A DNA stretch of 64,000 bases from Nocardioides szechwanensis (GCF_900103935.1 NZ_FNIC01000003.1:186001-250000); one strand, 5' to 3'. Shown: positions 48,337 to 58,100, counted from the first letter of the stretch. Notes: generated by a model not told the origin, from the sequence alone. Numbers and translations are program-made.

Positions 48337-50278
48337 GCACGCTGGTGTTGCCGCCGAAGTCGTAGAGCGACAGGTCGACCTGGACCGTCGTACCGGAGTC
48401 GAGCGGCACGAACGTGTAGTCGAGACCGGCCACGTCGGAGTAGAGGCCGACGTCGGAAGTCGGCTCCCAGACCTGCTCGCCGTCGGCGCCGATCGTCAGT
48501 ACGTCCGGGATCACGATGCCCTCCGGGTCGGGCGCGAGCTCGCCGTAGCCGCCCGACACCTCGTCGTAGGTGTAGATCGTCTCGCTGACGAACTCCCCGG
48601 CGTCGATGTCGAGCACCAGCGACAGCAGGGCGTCCTTCGGGTCCAGCCGGTCGGGGTCGGTCGAGGCGTAGTAGGTCATCGGCACGTCGAAGAACGCGGT
48701 GGCGAGGTCCTCGCTGAGGTTCAGCTCGACATAGGCGTACGCCGTGTCCGCGCCGTCGTCGATCTCCATCACCGTCAGGTCGTAGGTGCCCGACGCCGTC
48801 GGGGCGCCGCCCTCGTCGGTGAAGTCGGTGACCTCCTCGCCGAGGTAGGTGATGGAGCCGTCGTCGTTGACCAGGGCGTAGCTGATCGTCGCCTCGGTGA
48901 TGTTGTCGAGGCCGGCGGGGTCGTAGGACCCCGACAGGGACACGCCCTCCTCGTCGAACACGACGTCCGGCCCGGCGTCCGGGTCCGTGAACGCGGGCAG
49001 CTCCTCGGCGGGGATCTCGTCGCCGGCGCTGTAGTAGGTGTCGAGGAAGTCGACCCAGGGGCCCGAGGTGGCCACGTCGGCGTACGCCGGGTCAGCGAGC
49101 TCCGCGACCGGCGGGAGGTAGATCGACAGCCCGGACGCACCGGCGGTGGCGACCCCGTCCACCTGCTCCAGGACGGCGTCGTCGAGCGCGGAGACCAGGG
49201 CCGCGGCCTGGTCGGAGACCTCCGGTGCGGACTCGCCGATCGCCGACGCGAGCAGCCCGAGGTCGCTGAGGTGCTTGTCCTGGGACTCGTCGGGGCTCTT
49301 GCCGAACGCCAGGGTGGTGGCCTCGGACTGGCCGACGGCCGGGGCCACCACGTCCGACTGCTCCGACAGAGCGCCCGCGAAGTCGGTGACGGCCTCGTCG
49401 ACCGCGCCCATCTTCGTGAGGTCGACCATCGAGAGCGTGATCTGGTCCTGGGTGCCCTGCTCCTCGGCCTGGCCGGCGAAGCCCGTGATGATCGCGGACC
49501 CCAGCTCGTCCGCGGTCGCGTCGGGGTCGTCGGCCAGCAGCTGGAGGGAGGTGTAGTCCCAACCGTGACCGGGCTCGAGCTCCTGCGAGGCCACGAGACG
49601 GTCGGCCAGCGGGGCGACCGCGCTGGCCACCTCGTAGTTGGCCATCAGGCAGGCGTCGAAGCCCAGCAGGTCGAGCTTGTCGACACCGGCCTGCTCGAGT
49701 CCGGTCGAGATGGCGTCGGTGATCTCGGCGAGGTCGAGCACGTCGTAGTCGCTGCCCTCGTCGGGCCCGATCCCCGGCCAGGAGGCGCCGTGGTCGGAGA
49801 TGACCAGCGCGTAGTGGCCGGCCCGGTTGGCCTCGATGCCCTCGGCGATGAACCGGGCGAGCAGGGCCGGGTCGGCGGAGTCCACGTCGCCGAGGTCCTC
49901 GACGACCTCGCTCACGCCCGGCTCACCCAGGTCGAGCACCCGGGCGCCGACCCAGCTGCCCTGGTCGAGCAGCTCGTCGTCGCCGTACTCCGCCGAGCGG
50001 TCGATCAGCTCACGGATGTGCAGGTTGTCGTTGGAGCCGACCACGCCCAGCTCGTTGACGTCGGCGACCATGAAGGGCTCGAGGTTGGTGTCGGCCATCG
50101 AGTAGTGCAGCACCGTCCACCCGTCGCCCTCACGACCCGTGTGCTCGACGGCGGCCGACCCGCCGTCTCCCTTGGGCTCGGAGTCGTCGTCACCGCCACC
50201 GCTGCAGGCAGCAGTGAGCAGGAGCAGGGCCGCCGTGACGGCGAGCAAGCGCGTCGAGCGCGCGGGAGGAGGGGGCAC
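48311..50278 (-). CDS. Clostripain-type (peptidase C11) lipoprotein
   Basis: A 655-residue surface lipoprotein. The N-terminus ends in the lipobox LTAAC (Cys about residue 24), followed by an Asp/Gly/Ser-rich tether. The caspase-fold catalytic residues are visible: His in LVISDHGASWPG (about 161) and Cys in LLGFDACLMANYEVA (about 207). After the peptidase domain (about 50-400) come about 250 residues of beta-rich sequence (VSLSGSYDPAGLDNITEATI). C11 proteases typically cut after Arg or Lys. The target is unknown. It is convergent with the ABC-F gene, with a 26-base overlap. Confidence 0.88.
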   Translation of the reverse strand: MPPPPARSTRLLAVTAALLLLTAACSGGGDDDSEPKGDGGSAAVEHTGREGDGWTVLHYSMADTNLEPFMVADVNELGVVGSNDNLHIRELIDRSAEYGDDELLDQGSWVGARVLDLGEPGVSEVVEDLGDVDSADPALLARFIAEGIEANRAGHYALVISDHGASWPGIGPDEGSDYDVLDLAEITDAISTGLEQAGVDKLDLLGFDACLMANYEVASAVAPLADRLVASQELEPGHGWDYTSLQLLADDPDATADELGSAIITGFAGQAEEQGTQDQITLSMVDLTKMGAVDEAVTDFAGALSEQSDVVAPAVGQSEATTLAFGKSPDESQDKHLSDLGLLASAIGESAPEVSDQAAALVSALDDAVLEQVDGVATAGASGLSIYLPPVAELADPAYADVATSGPWVDFLDTYYSAGDEIPAEELPAFTDPDAGPDVVFDEEGVSLSGSYDPAGLDNITEATISYALVNDDGSITYLGEEVTDFTDEGGAPTASGTYDLTVMEIDDGADTAYAYVELNLSEDLATAFFDVPMTYYASTDPDRLDPKDALLSLVLDIDAGEFVSETIYTYDEVSGGYGELAPDPEGIVIPDVLTIGADGEQVWEPTSDVGLYSDVAGLDYTFVPLDSGTTVQVDLSLYDFGGNTSVLSSLVEVP

Positions 50279-50371
50279 CTAGCGAGGTTAGGGGCTCGTG
50301 GATGTGCCGTCCGGGGAACCGCGAAGCAGCAGACCGGTGACTAGTCAGGTCCGGCGCCCCCGACAAAGGAA

Positions 50372-50403
50372 GATGCCCCGGGGTCTCGGGTCCCCGGGGC
50401 ATC
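50372..50403 (-). terminator. Terminator of the tRNA-Thr gene
   Basis: Perfect 12-base-pair stem (50372-50383 with 50392-50403), 8-base loop, starting 2 bases after the tRNA on its strand. It is followed on the minus strand by the T-rich TTCCTTTGTC. Confidence 0.88.
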
Positions 50404-50405
50404 AG

Positions 50406-50478
50406 AGCCGCCTGTCAGAATCGAACTGACGACCTAGTCATTACGAGTGACTCGCTCTACCGACTGAGCTAAGGCGGC
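50406..50478 (-). tRNA. tRNA-Thr, anticodon CGT
   Basis: On the minus strand the 73-base sequence folds as a standard cloverleaf: acceptor GCCGCCT/AGGCGGC, D arm GCTC/GAGC, anticodon stem AGTCA/TGACT with loop CTCGTAA (anticodon CGT, reading ACG) and T arm GTCAG-TTCGATT-CTGAC. CCA is not encoded. No integrase or attachment duplication is seen beside it. Confidence 0.96.
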
Positions 50479-50575
50479 GTGCTGCCCGGCTAGGTGAGAC
50501 CTGCCGGGCAACCCGCAGAAGTATACGGACGCCGGTCGGCCGGGTCGAAACGCGGGCACCTGCCTTGATCCGGCC

Positions 50576-52150
50576 TCAGCACTCCAGGCCGTCGTCGGGC
50601 ACGGTGCCGTCGGTGAGGTAGTCCTCGATCGCGGTGTCGACGCACTCGTTGCCGGCGTTGTAGGCGGTGTGGCCGTCGCCATCGCGCGAGACCAGGACGC
50701 CCGACTCGAGCCGCTCGGCGAGCCCCACCGCCCACTCGTACGGCGTCGCCGGGTCGCGGGTGGTGCCCACGACCACGATGGGAGCCGCGCCCTCGCCACG
50801 GATGTCGAGCGTCGGCTCGGACGAGGTGACCTGCATCCCCTTGCAGTTGACCAGGCTCCACGCGAAGACCCGGCCGAAGGTGGGCGAGACCTCCTCGAAG
50901 GCCGGCACCTCGGCCTCGACCTGTTCCGGTTCGACGTAGTAGGGGTCGTCGAGGCAGTTGATGGCGTAGATGGCCTCGGTGCTGTTGTCGAGGTAGGTGC
51001 CGTTCTGGCGCGAGGCATAGGCGTCGGCCAGCACCATCAGCGTGCTGCCGTCGCCGTCGAGAGAGGTCTTGAGCCCCTGACTGAGGTAGGGCCAGTAGTC
51101 GCGGTTGTAGAGCGGGGTGACGACGCCGTAGAAGGCGCTGCCGACGGTGAGCTCGCGCCCGTCGGAGGTGGGCAGCGGCTCCTCGTCGATCTCGGCGAGC
51201 AGGTCGCTGATGGTCTCTAGGCCCTCGGCGCGCGAGTCGCCGAGGAAGCAGCTCGGGGTCTCCTCGACGCAGTTGTCGACGTAGGCACCGAGCGCCGTCT
51301 CGAAGCCGCCGGCCTGCCCGAGGGTCTGCTCGCGCGACGGCAGCCCGACGTCGACGGCACCGTCGAGGACCAGGCGGCCGACCTTGTCGGGGAACAGCTC
51401 GGCGTAGGTGGCGCCCAGCTTGGTGCCGTAGGAGGCGCCGAAGTAGGCGAGGGTCGACTCACCCAGGGCCGCGCGCAGGACATCCATGTCACGGGCGGTC
51501 TCGGCGGTCGTGACGTGCGCGACCAGCGGCGAGGAGTTGGCGGCGCACCCCCGGTAGAAGTCGGCGAGCTCGTCGACGATCGCGCGCTCCTCCTCGGCGT
51601 CGTCGGGGTCGGGGTCGACCGCGAGGAACTCCGTCATCTCGTCGTCGGGCAGGCAGTCGACGGGGGCGGAGTCGCCGGTGCCGCGCGGGTCGAACCCGAC
51701 GATGTCGTAGCGGTCGGTGATCGGTGCCCGGAAGACCTGGTCGGCGGCTTCGGCGTACGTCGTGCCCGGAGCGCCCGGACCGCCCGGGTTGACCACGAGC
51801 GAGCCGATCCGTGCGTCGGGGTCGGCGGCGGGCACCTTGAGCAGGTTGACCTCGATCGTGGGGCCGCCGGCGTCGCGGTAGTCGACCGGGACCGTGAGGT
51901 AGCCGCACTGGTTGTCGTCGCAGGGCTCCCACTCGATCGTCTGGGAGTAGAACGGCTCGAGCTCCGGGCTGGGCGGCTCCGTGGCGCCCGCTGCCGGGGT
52001 CGTCGTGACCGCGGTGGGGCGCGGCTCCTGCGACTGGTCACCGCCCTCGGAGTCGTGGCCGAGGAGCAGGTAGATCGCACCCAGCGCGCCCGCACCCACC
52101 AGCGCGAGGACGATGACGGCGACCACGATGACCTGAGCGGTGCGGTTCAC
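50576..52150 (-). CDS. Secreted alpha/beta hydrolase with TAP-like C-terminal domain (tripeptidyl aminopeptidase type)
   Basis: A 524-residue exported hydrolase. A single N-terminal membrane segment (about 7-31) is followed by a Ser/Glu/Pro-rich linker. The hydrolase core carries NPGGPGAPGTTY (oxyanion, about 121) and the nucleophile Ser in YFGASYGTKLGATYAELFPD (about 238-257). The acid and His are in the TAP-like C-terminal domain (TRDPATPYEWA; DGDGHTAYN). These match the SlpD/SlpE and tripeptidyl aminopeptidase group of actinobacteria. Its stop overlaps the... holB region begins at 52147: the ATG at 52150 shares bases with the holB stop (ATGA). Confidence 0.9.
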   Translation of the reverse strand: MNRTAQVIVVAVIVLALVGAGALGAIYLLLGHDSEGGDQSQEPRPTAVTTTPAAGATEPPSPELEPFYSQTIEWEPCDDNQCGYLTVPVDYRDAGGPTIEVNLLKVPAADPDARIGSLVVNPGGPGAPGTTYAEAADQVFRAPITDRYDIVGFDPRGTGDSAPVDCLPDDEMTEFLAVDPDPDDAEEERAIVDELADFYRGCAANSSPLVAHVTTAETARDMDVLRAALGESTLAYFGASYGTKLGATYAELFPDKVGRLVLDGAVDVGLPSREQTLGQAGGFETALGAYVDNCVEETPSCFLGDSRAEGLETISDLLAEIDEEPLPTSDGRELTVGSAFYGVVTPLYNRDYWPYLSQGLKTSLDGDGSTLMVLADAYASRQNGTYLDNSTEAIYAINCLDDPYYVEPEQVEAEVPAFEEVSPTFGRVFAWSLVNCKGMQVTSSEPTLDIRGEGAAPIVVVGTTRDPATPYEWAVGLAERLESGVLVSRDGDGHTAYNAGNECVDTAIEDYLTDGTVPDDGLEC

Positions 52151-53295
52151 CTGCTGCTCCCTTCGGGCACCTTGAGCGCCACCATCATGGAGTCGAGGGC
52201 AAGCGCCACCGGCACGTTGAATTCAAGCATCTGCTCGCGAGCCTCGAAGATCCAACCGATCCGGCGCAGGTTGAGCTCGGGCGTCGAGGAGGCCGCGATC
52301 TTCTCGATGTCGCCGCGGATCTCCTCGTTGACCAGGGCTCCCTGCGCGCCCACGCCGACCGAGATGGCGTCGCGGTAGACCGACACCAGGTCCATCAGGC
52401 CACGGTCGACCACGTCGAGCTGGCGCCGCTTGGCGCGCGTCTTCTGTGCCTTGTCGAGCGCGGCCAGCGCCGGCGCGTACTCGCGTGGCCGGCGGCCGCG
52501 CTCCACGACGCCGTAGCTCATGTCGAGGTCGGCCTTCTCGGCGGCGTCGAGGTCGCCGGTGATCGCGTCGGCCTCCTCCTTGGCCACCTCGGCGAGGTTG
52601 GCCGAGGCGTTCATGCAGGCGCCGAGCGTCGTGAGCCGGGCCGGCAGCGACACGATCTCGCGGCGGCGGTTGCGGGTGGCCTCGTCACGGGCCAGCGCCT
52701 TCGCGCGGCCGATGTGGCCCTGGCTCGCTCGAGCGGCGTACGACGCCAGCGCGTCGCCGACCCCTTCGGTGCTGGTGAGGAACGCGGCGACGTCCTCGGT
52801 CGTGGGCGTCGACAGGGTCACCAGCCGGCAGCGGGACCGGATCGTCGGCAGCACGTCGTCGACGCTGGGTGCGCAGAGCATCCACAGGGTGCGGTCGGTG
52901 GGCTCCTCGATCGCCTTGAGCAGCGCGTTGCAGGCCTGCTCGGTGAGCCGGTCGGCGTCCTCGACGATCATGATCTGCCACCGGCGGCCGACGGGGGCGA
53001 GCGCCGCACGACGGACCAGGTCACGCACCTCCTTGACGCTGATCGACAGGAGCTGCGTGCGGACCACCGACACGTCGGCGTGGCTCCCGGCAAGCACCGT
53101 GTGGCACTCGTGGCAGGTGCCGCAGCCGCCCTGCTCGCACTCGAGTGCGGCGGCGAAGGCGATCGCGGCGTTGGAGCGCCCGGAGCCCGGGGGCCCGGTG
53201 AACAGCCACGCGTGGCTCATGCCGTGGCCGCTCGCGGCGGTCTGGAGCGCCTTGACCGCGTGTCGCTGGCCGACCAGCTGGTCCCACACGGTCAT
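52147..53295 (-). CDS. holB: DNA polymerase III subunit delta'
   Basis: A 382-residue clamp-loader component. The P-loop reads GPPGSGRSNA (about 35-44), where Arg replaces the usual Lys, in keeping with delta' being unable to hydrolyse ATP. A zinc-binding Cys cluster is at CEQGGCGTCHECH (about 53-65). LKAIEEPTDRTLWMLCA (about 124) is the sensor 1 and adjacent region. The ATG at 53295 overlaps the tmk stop, and tmk-holB adjacency is conserved in actinobacteria. The C-terminal part is longer than in E. coli. Confidence 0.95.
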   Translation of the reverse strand: MTVWDQLVGQRHAVKALQTAASGHGMSHAWLFTGPPGSGRSNAAIAFAAALECEQGGCGTCHECHTVLAGSHADVSVVRTQLLSISVKEVRDLVRRAALAPVGRRWQIMIVEDADRLTEQACNALLKAIEEPTDRTLWMLCAPSVDDVLPTIRSRCRLVTLSTPTTEDVAAFLTSTEGVGDALASYAARASQGHIGRAKALARDEATRNRRREIVSLPARLTTLGACMNASANLAEVAKEEADAITGDLDAAEKADLDMSYGVVERGRRPREYAPALAALDKAQKTRAKRRQLDVVDRGLMDLVSVYRDAISVGVGAQGALVNEEIRGDIEKIAASSTPELNLRRIGWIFEAREQMLEFNVPVALALDSMMVALKVPEGSSR

Positions 53296-53945
53296 GTCCG
53301 GGCCTCCGCCTGCGCCAGCAACGGGGTGACCCGCTCGCGGATCGCGGCCGCGATGTCGTCGACGCCGTCGCGGGCGTCGAGCACGACGTAGTGCTCGGGG
53401 TCGGCCCCGGCCATCCGTACGAAGGCCTCGCGCACCCGCTGGTGGAACTCCAGCGACTCACCCTCGATCCGGTCGCGTCCCTCGAAGCGGCCGAGCCCGG
53501 CCGTCGGCTCCAGGTCGAGTACGACGGTCAGGTGCGGGCGCAGGCCGTGGGTGGCCCACCGCATCACCGGCGCCACCTCCTCGACCGCCAGCGTGCGGCC
53601 GGCGCCCTGGTAGGCCAGCGCGGAGTCGACGTAGCGGTCGGTGATCACGACCGCCCCGCGGTCGAGGGCCGGCTGCACGACCGTGTCGACGTGCTCGGCC
53701 TTGTCAGCCGCGTAGAGCAGCGCCTCGGTGCGGTCGGAGAGCTCCCCGGTCTCGGGGCTGAGCACGATCTGCCGCAGCGCCTTGCCGACCTCGGTGTCGC
53801 CGGGCTCGAAGGTCAGCACGACGTCGTACCCCTGGGCGCGGAGCGCCTCGGCCAACCGCTTCGACTGCGTCGACTTGCCCGAGCCCTCGCCGCCCTCGAA
53901 GCACACGAAGACGCCCGTGCTGGTGTAGACGCCTGCCGTGGTCAC
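53292..53945 (-). CDS. tmk: Thymidylate kinase
   Basis: A 217-residue enzyme phosphorylating dTMP to dTDP. The P-loop is FEGGEGSGKSTQSKRLAEAL (about 15-34), and the DR(Y) motif is ITDRYVDSALAYQGAGR (about 98). The GTG start at 53945 gives about 12 residues before the first strand; a later start is possible. It is coupled to holB through ATGA and preceded by topA after 47 bases. Confidence 0.95.
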   Translation of the reverse strand: MTTAGVYTSTGVFVCFEGGEGSGKSTQSKRLAEALRAQGYDVVLTFEPGDTEVGKALRQIVLSPETGELSDRTEALLYAADKAEHVDTVVQPALDRGAVVITDRYVDSALAYQGAGRTLAVEEVAPVMRWATHGLRPHLTVVLDLEPTAGLGRFEGRDRIEGESLEFHQRVREAFVRMAGADPEHYVVLDARDGVDDIAAAIRERVTPLLAQAEART

Positions 53946-53992
53946 GCGCCGAACCTACGGGGAGCCGCCGACGCTTTCCAACGCAGGGTGAG

Positions 53993-56728
53993 TCAGGCCT
54001 TCTTGGCCGCAGTCTTCTTGGCGGCCTTCTTGGCAGTCTTCTTGGCAGCGGTCTTCTTCGTGGCCGCCTTCTTCGTCGCGGCCTTCTTGGCAGGCGCCTT
54101 CTTCGCGCCCTTCTTGGCCGTCTTCTTGGCCGGGCCGCGCTCGCGACGGTCGGCGAGCAGCTCGGCGGCGCGCTCGAGGGTGAGCGTCTCGACCGCGTCG
54201 TCCTTGCGGAGGGTGGCGTTGTACTCGCCGTCGGTGACGTACTCGCCGAAGCGGCCCGACTTCACGACCACGGGCTGCCCCGACACCGGGTCGTTGCCCA
54301 GCTCCTTGAGCGGCGGCGCGGCGGCGGCCCGTCCACGCTGCTTGGGCTGGGCGTAGATCTTGAGCGCCTCGTCGAGGCCGATCGTGAGCAGCTGCTCCTC
54401 GGAGGTCAGCGACCGGGAGTCGCTGCCCTTCTTGAGGTAGGGCCCGTAGCGCCCGTTCTGGGCGGTGATCTCCTCGCCGTCCTCGGCGGTGCCGACGACC
54501 CGGGGCAGCGACAGCAGCTTGACGGCGTCGTCGAGGGAGATGGTGTCGAGCGACATCGACTTGAACAGCGAGCCGGTGCGCGGCTTGTCGTTCTTCTTGG
54601 CGTCGTCGGGCAGCAGCTCGGTGACGTAGGGGCCGTAGCGGCCGTTCTTGGCGACCACGCGCAGCCCGGTCTCGGGGTGGTTGCCGAGGTCGATCTCCTC
54701 CCCGGCGGGGTTGGCGAAGAGCTCCTTGGCCTTCTCCATCGTGAGCTCGTCGGGAGGCAGGTCGTCCGGCACGTTGGCGCGTACGCCGGTCGGGTTGCCG
54801 TCCTCGTCGGGTCCCTCGAGGTAGGGGCCGTAGCGGCCCACGCGCAGGTTGATGCCGGCCTCGGGGTCGCCGATCGGGAAGGTCGCCAGCTCACGCGCGT
54901 CGATGTCGCCGAGCTCGGAGACCAGGGTGTGCAGGCCCTTGAACTTCTCGGAGCCGTGGTAGAACTCCCCGAGCTCGGAGATCCGGTCCTTGCGCCCGCC
55001 GGCGATGTCGTCGAGCACGTCCTCCATACCGGCGGTGAACTCGTAGGACACCTGGCGCGTGAAGTGCTCCTCCAGCAGCCGGGTGACCGAGAACGCCAGC
55101 CAGGCCGGCACCAGCGCGGTGCCCTTCTTGTAGACGTAGCCGCGGTTGAGGATGGTGCCGATGATCGCGGCGTACGTCGACGGCCGCCCGATCTCCCGGT
55201 CCTCCAGCTCCTTGATCAGCGTGGCCTCGGTGTAGCGCGCCGGCGGCTTGGTCTCGTGGCCGGTGGCCGAGATCGAGGCCGCGGACACCGAGTCGCCCTC
55301 GACGAGCGCGGGCAGCCGGGTCTCGGCGTCGTCCTTGGCGGCACCTTCGTCGGTGCCTTCGACGTAGGCCTTGAGGAACCCGTGGAACGTGATGACGCGG
55401 CCGCTCGCGGAGAACACGACGTCCTCGCCTGGCCCTCCATCGGGGCGCAGTGCGGCGCCGCCGAGGCGGACCGAGACGCTCTGGCCGACGGCGTCTTTCA
55501 TCTGCGAGGCGACCGTGCGCATCCAGATCAGCTCGTAGAGCCGGAACTGGTCACCGGTCAGCCCGGTCTGCGCAGGGGTGCGGAACGACTCGCCGGCCGG
55601 GCGGATCGCCTCGTGCGCCTCCTGCGCGTTCTTGACCTTGGAGGTGTAGCTGCGCGGGGCGTCGGGCACGTAGTCGGCGCCGTAGAGCTCACGCACCTGC
55701 GTCCGGGCGGCGTTGATGGCGCCGTCCGACAGGGTCGTGGAGTCGGTACGCATGTAGGTGATGAAGCCGTTCTCGTAGAGCCGCTGCGCCACGGACATCG
55801 CGACGGACGCGCTCATGCCGAGCTTGCGGCTCGCCTCCTGCTGCAGCGTCGTGGTGCGGAATGGCGCGTAGGGCGAGCGCTTGTAGGGCTTCGCCTCCAC
55901 CGAGCGCACGTCGTACGACGAGTCGGCGAGGGCCGCGACCAGTGCTTCGGCGCGGGTCCGGTCGACGTGGACGACCTTGGAGCTGTCCTTGAGCAGGCCG
56001 TCCTGGCCGAAGTCGGAGCCGCGGGCGACGCGGGTGCCGTCGAGGGAGTGGAGCTTGGCCGGGAACATCCGCTGCTCGTGCTTGGAGCCGGCGTCGAACG
56101 TGCCCTCGAGATCCCAGTAGGACGCGAGGCGGAACTTCATCCGCTCCCGCTCCTTGTCGACCACGAGGCGGGTGGCGACCGACTGCACGCGGCCCGCGGA
56201 GAGGCCGGACATGACCTTCTTCCACAGCACCGGCGAGACCTCGTAGCCGTAGAGGCGGTCGAGGATCCGGCGGGTCTCCTGCGCCTCGACGAGGTCGTCG
56301 TTGATCTCGCGGGGGTTCTCGACGGCCGCGAGGATGGCCTGCTTGGTGATCTCGTGGAAGACCATCCGGTGCACGGGGATGCCCTTGGGCTTCAGCTCGT
56401 CGAGGAGGTGCCAGGCGATCGCCTCGCCCTCGCGGTCCTCATCGGTGGCGAGGTAGAGCTCGTCGGCGTCCTTCAGCAGGGACTTCAGCTTGGCGATGTG
56501 GGACTTCTTGTCGCGCGGCACGACGTAGTAGGGGACGAACCCGTTGTCCACGTCGACCGCGAGCCGGCCCCACGGCTTGTCCTTGATCTTGGCGGGCGTG
56601 TCCGCGGCGTTGTTGGGGAGGTCGCGGATGTGCCCGATGGACGACTCGACGACATAGCCGTCGCCGAGGTATCCGCCGATCGTGCGCGCTTTCGCCGGGG
56701 ACTCGACGATCACCAACTTGTGTGCCAC
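53993..56728 (-). CDS. topA: DNA topoisomerase I (type IA)
   Basis: A 911-residue enzyme relaxing negative supercoils. The TOPRIM domain is marked by LVIVESPAKA (about 4) and TDEDREGEAIAWHL (about 100). The active-site Tyr is in GFITYMRTDSTTLS (about 320). Four C-terminal repeats of the GRYGPY type occur in place of zinc fingers (GRYGPYLEG, GRYGPYVTE, GRYGPYLKK, GRFGEYVTD), and the end is a Lys/Ala tail of about 45 residues typical of actinobacteria. GTG at 56728 directly before AHKLVIVESP is preferred. An upstream GTG at 56767 would add 13 unconserved residues. AAGGA lies about 12 bases upstream of 56728. Confidence 0.96.
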   Translation of the reverse strand: MAHKLVIVESPAKARTIGGYLGDGYVVESSIGHIRDLPNNAADTPAKIKDKPWGRLAVDVDNGFVPYYVVPRDKKSHIAKLKSLLKDADELYLATDEDREGEAIAWHLLDELKPKGIPVHRMVFHEITKQAILAAVENPREINDDLVEAQETRRILDRLYGYEVSPVLWKKVMSGLSAGRVQSVATRLVVDKERERMKFRLASYWDLEGTFDAGSKHEQRMFPAKLHSLDGTRVARGSDFGQDGLLKDSSKVVHVDRTRAEALVAALADSSYDVRSVEAKPYKRSPYAPFRTTTLQQEASRKLGMSASVAMSVAQRLYENGFITYMRTDSTTLSDGAINAARTQVRELYGADYVPDAPRSYTSKVKNAQEAHEAIRPAGESFRTPAQTGLTGDQFRLYELIWMRTVASQMKDAVGQSVSVRLGGAALRPDGGPGEDVVFSASGRVITFHGFLKAYVEGTDEGAAKDDAETRLPALVEGDSVSAASISATGHETKPPARYTEATLIKELEDREIGRPSTYAAIIGTILNRGYVYKKGTALVPAWLAFSVTRLLEEHFTRQVSYEFTAGMEDVLDDIAGGRKDRISELGEFYHGSEKFKGLHTLVSELGDIDARELATFPIGDPEAGINLRVGRYGPYLEGPDEDGNPTGVRANVPDDLPPDELTMEKAKELFANPAGEEIDLGNHPETGLRVVAKNGRYGPYVTELLPDDAKKNDKPRTGSLFKSMSLDTISLDDAVKLLSLPRVVGTAEDGEEITAQNGRYGPYLKKGSDSRSLTSEEQLLTIGLDEALKIYAQPKQRGRAAAAPPLKELGNDPVSGQPVVVKSGRFGEYVTDGEYNATLRKDDAVETLTLERAAELLADRRERGPAKKTAKKGAKKAPAKKAATKKAATKKTAAKKTAKKAAKKTAAKKA

Positions 56729-56832
56729 TGCGCTGCCATTTCCTTCTGCTGAGAGAGATATGAGCACCTCAACGGGGGCTCACGGCCGATCACGGTAGCG
56801 GGTGCTGTCCAGTGATCAGGTCCCTCAGAGCA

Positions 56833-57618
56833 TCACACGCCCCCCGTGAGCAGCCTCCGGGTGGTCGCGTCGGCGGGATAGAACGCCTCGATCGCGAGCT
56901 CCGACAGCGTCACCTCACGCGGTGTGCCGAAGACGGTCGTCGTCGACAGCAGGCTCAGCTCGGCGTCGCCGACCCGCAGCCTCAGGGGTACGACGAGGCC
57001 GGGCGTCTGCGGGTGGGTGCCGGGCGTCCGGTGGTCAGGGAGGTCGAGCTCGTCGAGCAGGGCACGAAGCCTCCCGTCACCTGTGGCGTCGTACTCGTGG
57101 CGGAGGCGGGCCAGCAGGTGCGCGCGCCACTCGTCCAGGTTGGCGATCCGCGGAGCCAGCCCCTCGGGGTCGAGGCTGAGCCGGATCACGTTGACCGGCG
57201 GCTCGAGGAGCCGAGGGGCGACCCCGTCGAGCAGGGAGTAGACAGCGTCGTTGGCGGCCACCAGGTGCCAGCCCGGGTCGACCACCAGCGCCGGGAACGG
57301 CAGGTGCGCCGTCAGGATCCCCTCGATCGCGGCCGCGACCTCCGCCATCGGCGGGTCGGAGAGCTGGTGCTCGGGGTGCGCCGGCGCGAAGCCGCAGGCG
57401 AGCAGGACCCGGTTCTGGTCGCGCAGCGGGACGCCGAGCTGGTCGCAGAGCCGCAGGACCATGCCGCTGGTCGGCCGCGACCGCCCGGTCTCGATGAAGC
57501 TCACGTGCCGGGTGGAGACGCCGGCGCGGCTCGCCAGCTCGAGCTGGGAGAGGTTGCGCCGCCGGCGCCAGTCACGCAGCAGGGCGCCCGGGTCGGCGTC
57601 GGTCGTGGTGCCGCTCAT
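56833..57618 (-). CDS. MmyB-type helix-turn-helix transcriptional regulator
   Basis: A 261-residue regulator with an N-terminal XRE HTH (about 12-70: RRNLSQLELASRAGVSTRHV, then SFIETGRSRPTS) and a C-terminal MmyB-like ligand-binding domain (VVDPGWHLVAANDAVYSLL, about 105). Such proteins are widespread in actinobacteria and usually control an adjacent divergent gene. Here that is the DUF1330 gene at 57729. ATG at 57618 is the first codon before the HTH. The ligand may be a fatty acid as for MltR/MmyB relatives, but this is uncertain. Confidence 0.9.
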   Translation of the reverse strand: MSGTTTDADPGALLRDWRRRRNLSQLELASRAGVSTRHVSFIETGRSRPTSGMVLRLCDQLGVPLRDQNRVLLACGFAPAHPEHQLSDPPMAEVAAAIEGILTAHLPFPALVVDPGWHLVAANDAVYSLLDGVAPRLLEPPVNVIRLSLDPEGLAPRIANLDEWRAHLLARLRHEYDATGDGRLRALLDELDLPDHRTPGTHPQTPGLVVPLRLRVGDAELSLLSTTTVFGTPREVTLSELAIEAFYPADATTRRLLTGGV

Positions 57619-57728
57619 GGCCGTGAGGTTATCCGCGCGACGTAGCCGCGCCCATGACCTCACAGGTAATCGACCCGCGGCACGGGCCGGGGCTCCACTG
57701 GCGCCCCACACCGATGAGAGGACACCCC

Positions 57729-58100
57729 ATGAGCACCAGCACCGCCGCCCCCGCCAACGCCCCCGCCTACGCCATCGCCTACCTGCGTGAGGTCGACTTC
57801 GGGGCCGAGATCATCGACTACCTCCAGCGCATCGACGCCTCGCTGGCCCCGTACGGCGGGCGCTTCCTGGTCCACGGCGGGCACCTGGTCGCGGCCGAGG
57901 GCGAGTGGGACGGCGACATCGTCGTCATCCGCTTCCCCGACCGCGCCTCCGCCCAGGCCTGGTACGACTCCGAGCCCTACCGCGCGATCCTCCCCCTGCG
58001 CCTCGAGCACAGCCAGTCGATCGCCGCCATCGTCGACGGCGTCCCCGACGGCTACCAGGCCACCGACGGCCTCGCCGCGATGCTCGCCCAGGAGAGGTGA
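57729..58100 (+). CDS. DUF1330-family protein
   Basis: A 123-residue dimeric alpha+beta-barrel-type protein. The sequence AYAIAYLREVDFGAEIIDYL is followed by GGRFLVHGGHLVAAEGEWDG and VVIRFPDRASAQAWYDSEPY, all typical of the DUF1330 family. Its biochemical function is unknown. ATG at 57729 is preferred over the ATG 15 bases upstream because GAGAGGA lies at 57715-57721. It is divergent from and probably controlled by the MmyB-type regulator. Confidence 0.85.
   Translation: MSTSTAAPANAPAYAIAYLREVDFGAEIIDYLQRIDASLAPYGGRFLVHGGHLVAAEGEWDGDIVVIRFPDRASAQAWYDSEPYRAILPLRLEHSQSIAAIVDGVPDGYQATDGLAAMLAQER

Noticed and set aside
50406-50478. tRNA-Thr as an integration site
   Set aside because: No integrase gene, no repeated 3' tRNA segment and no element boundary is seen on either side.
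54001-54135. Repeated CTTCTTGGC tracts as an intergenic repeat
   Set aside because: They encode the Lys/Ala tail of topoisomerase I, a normal actinobacterial feature.
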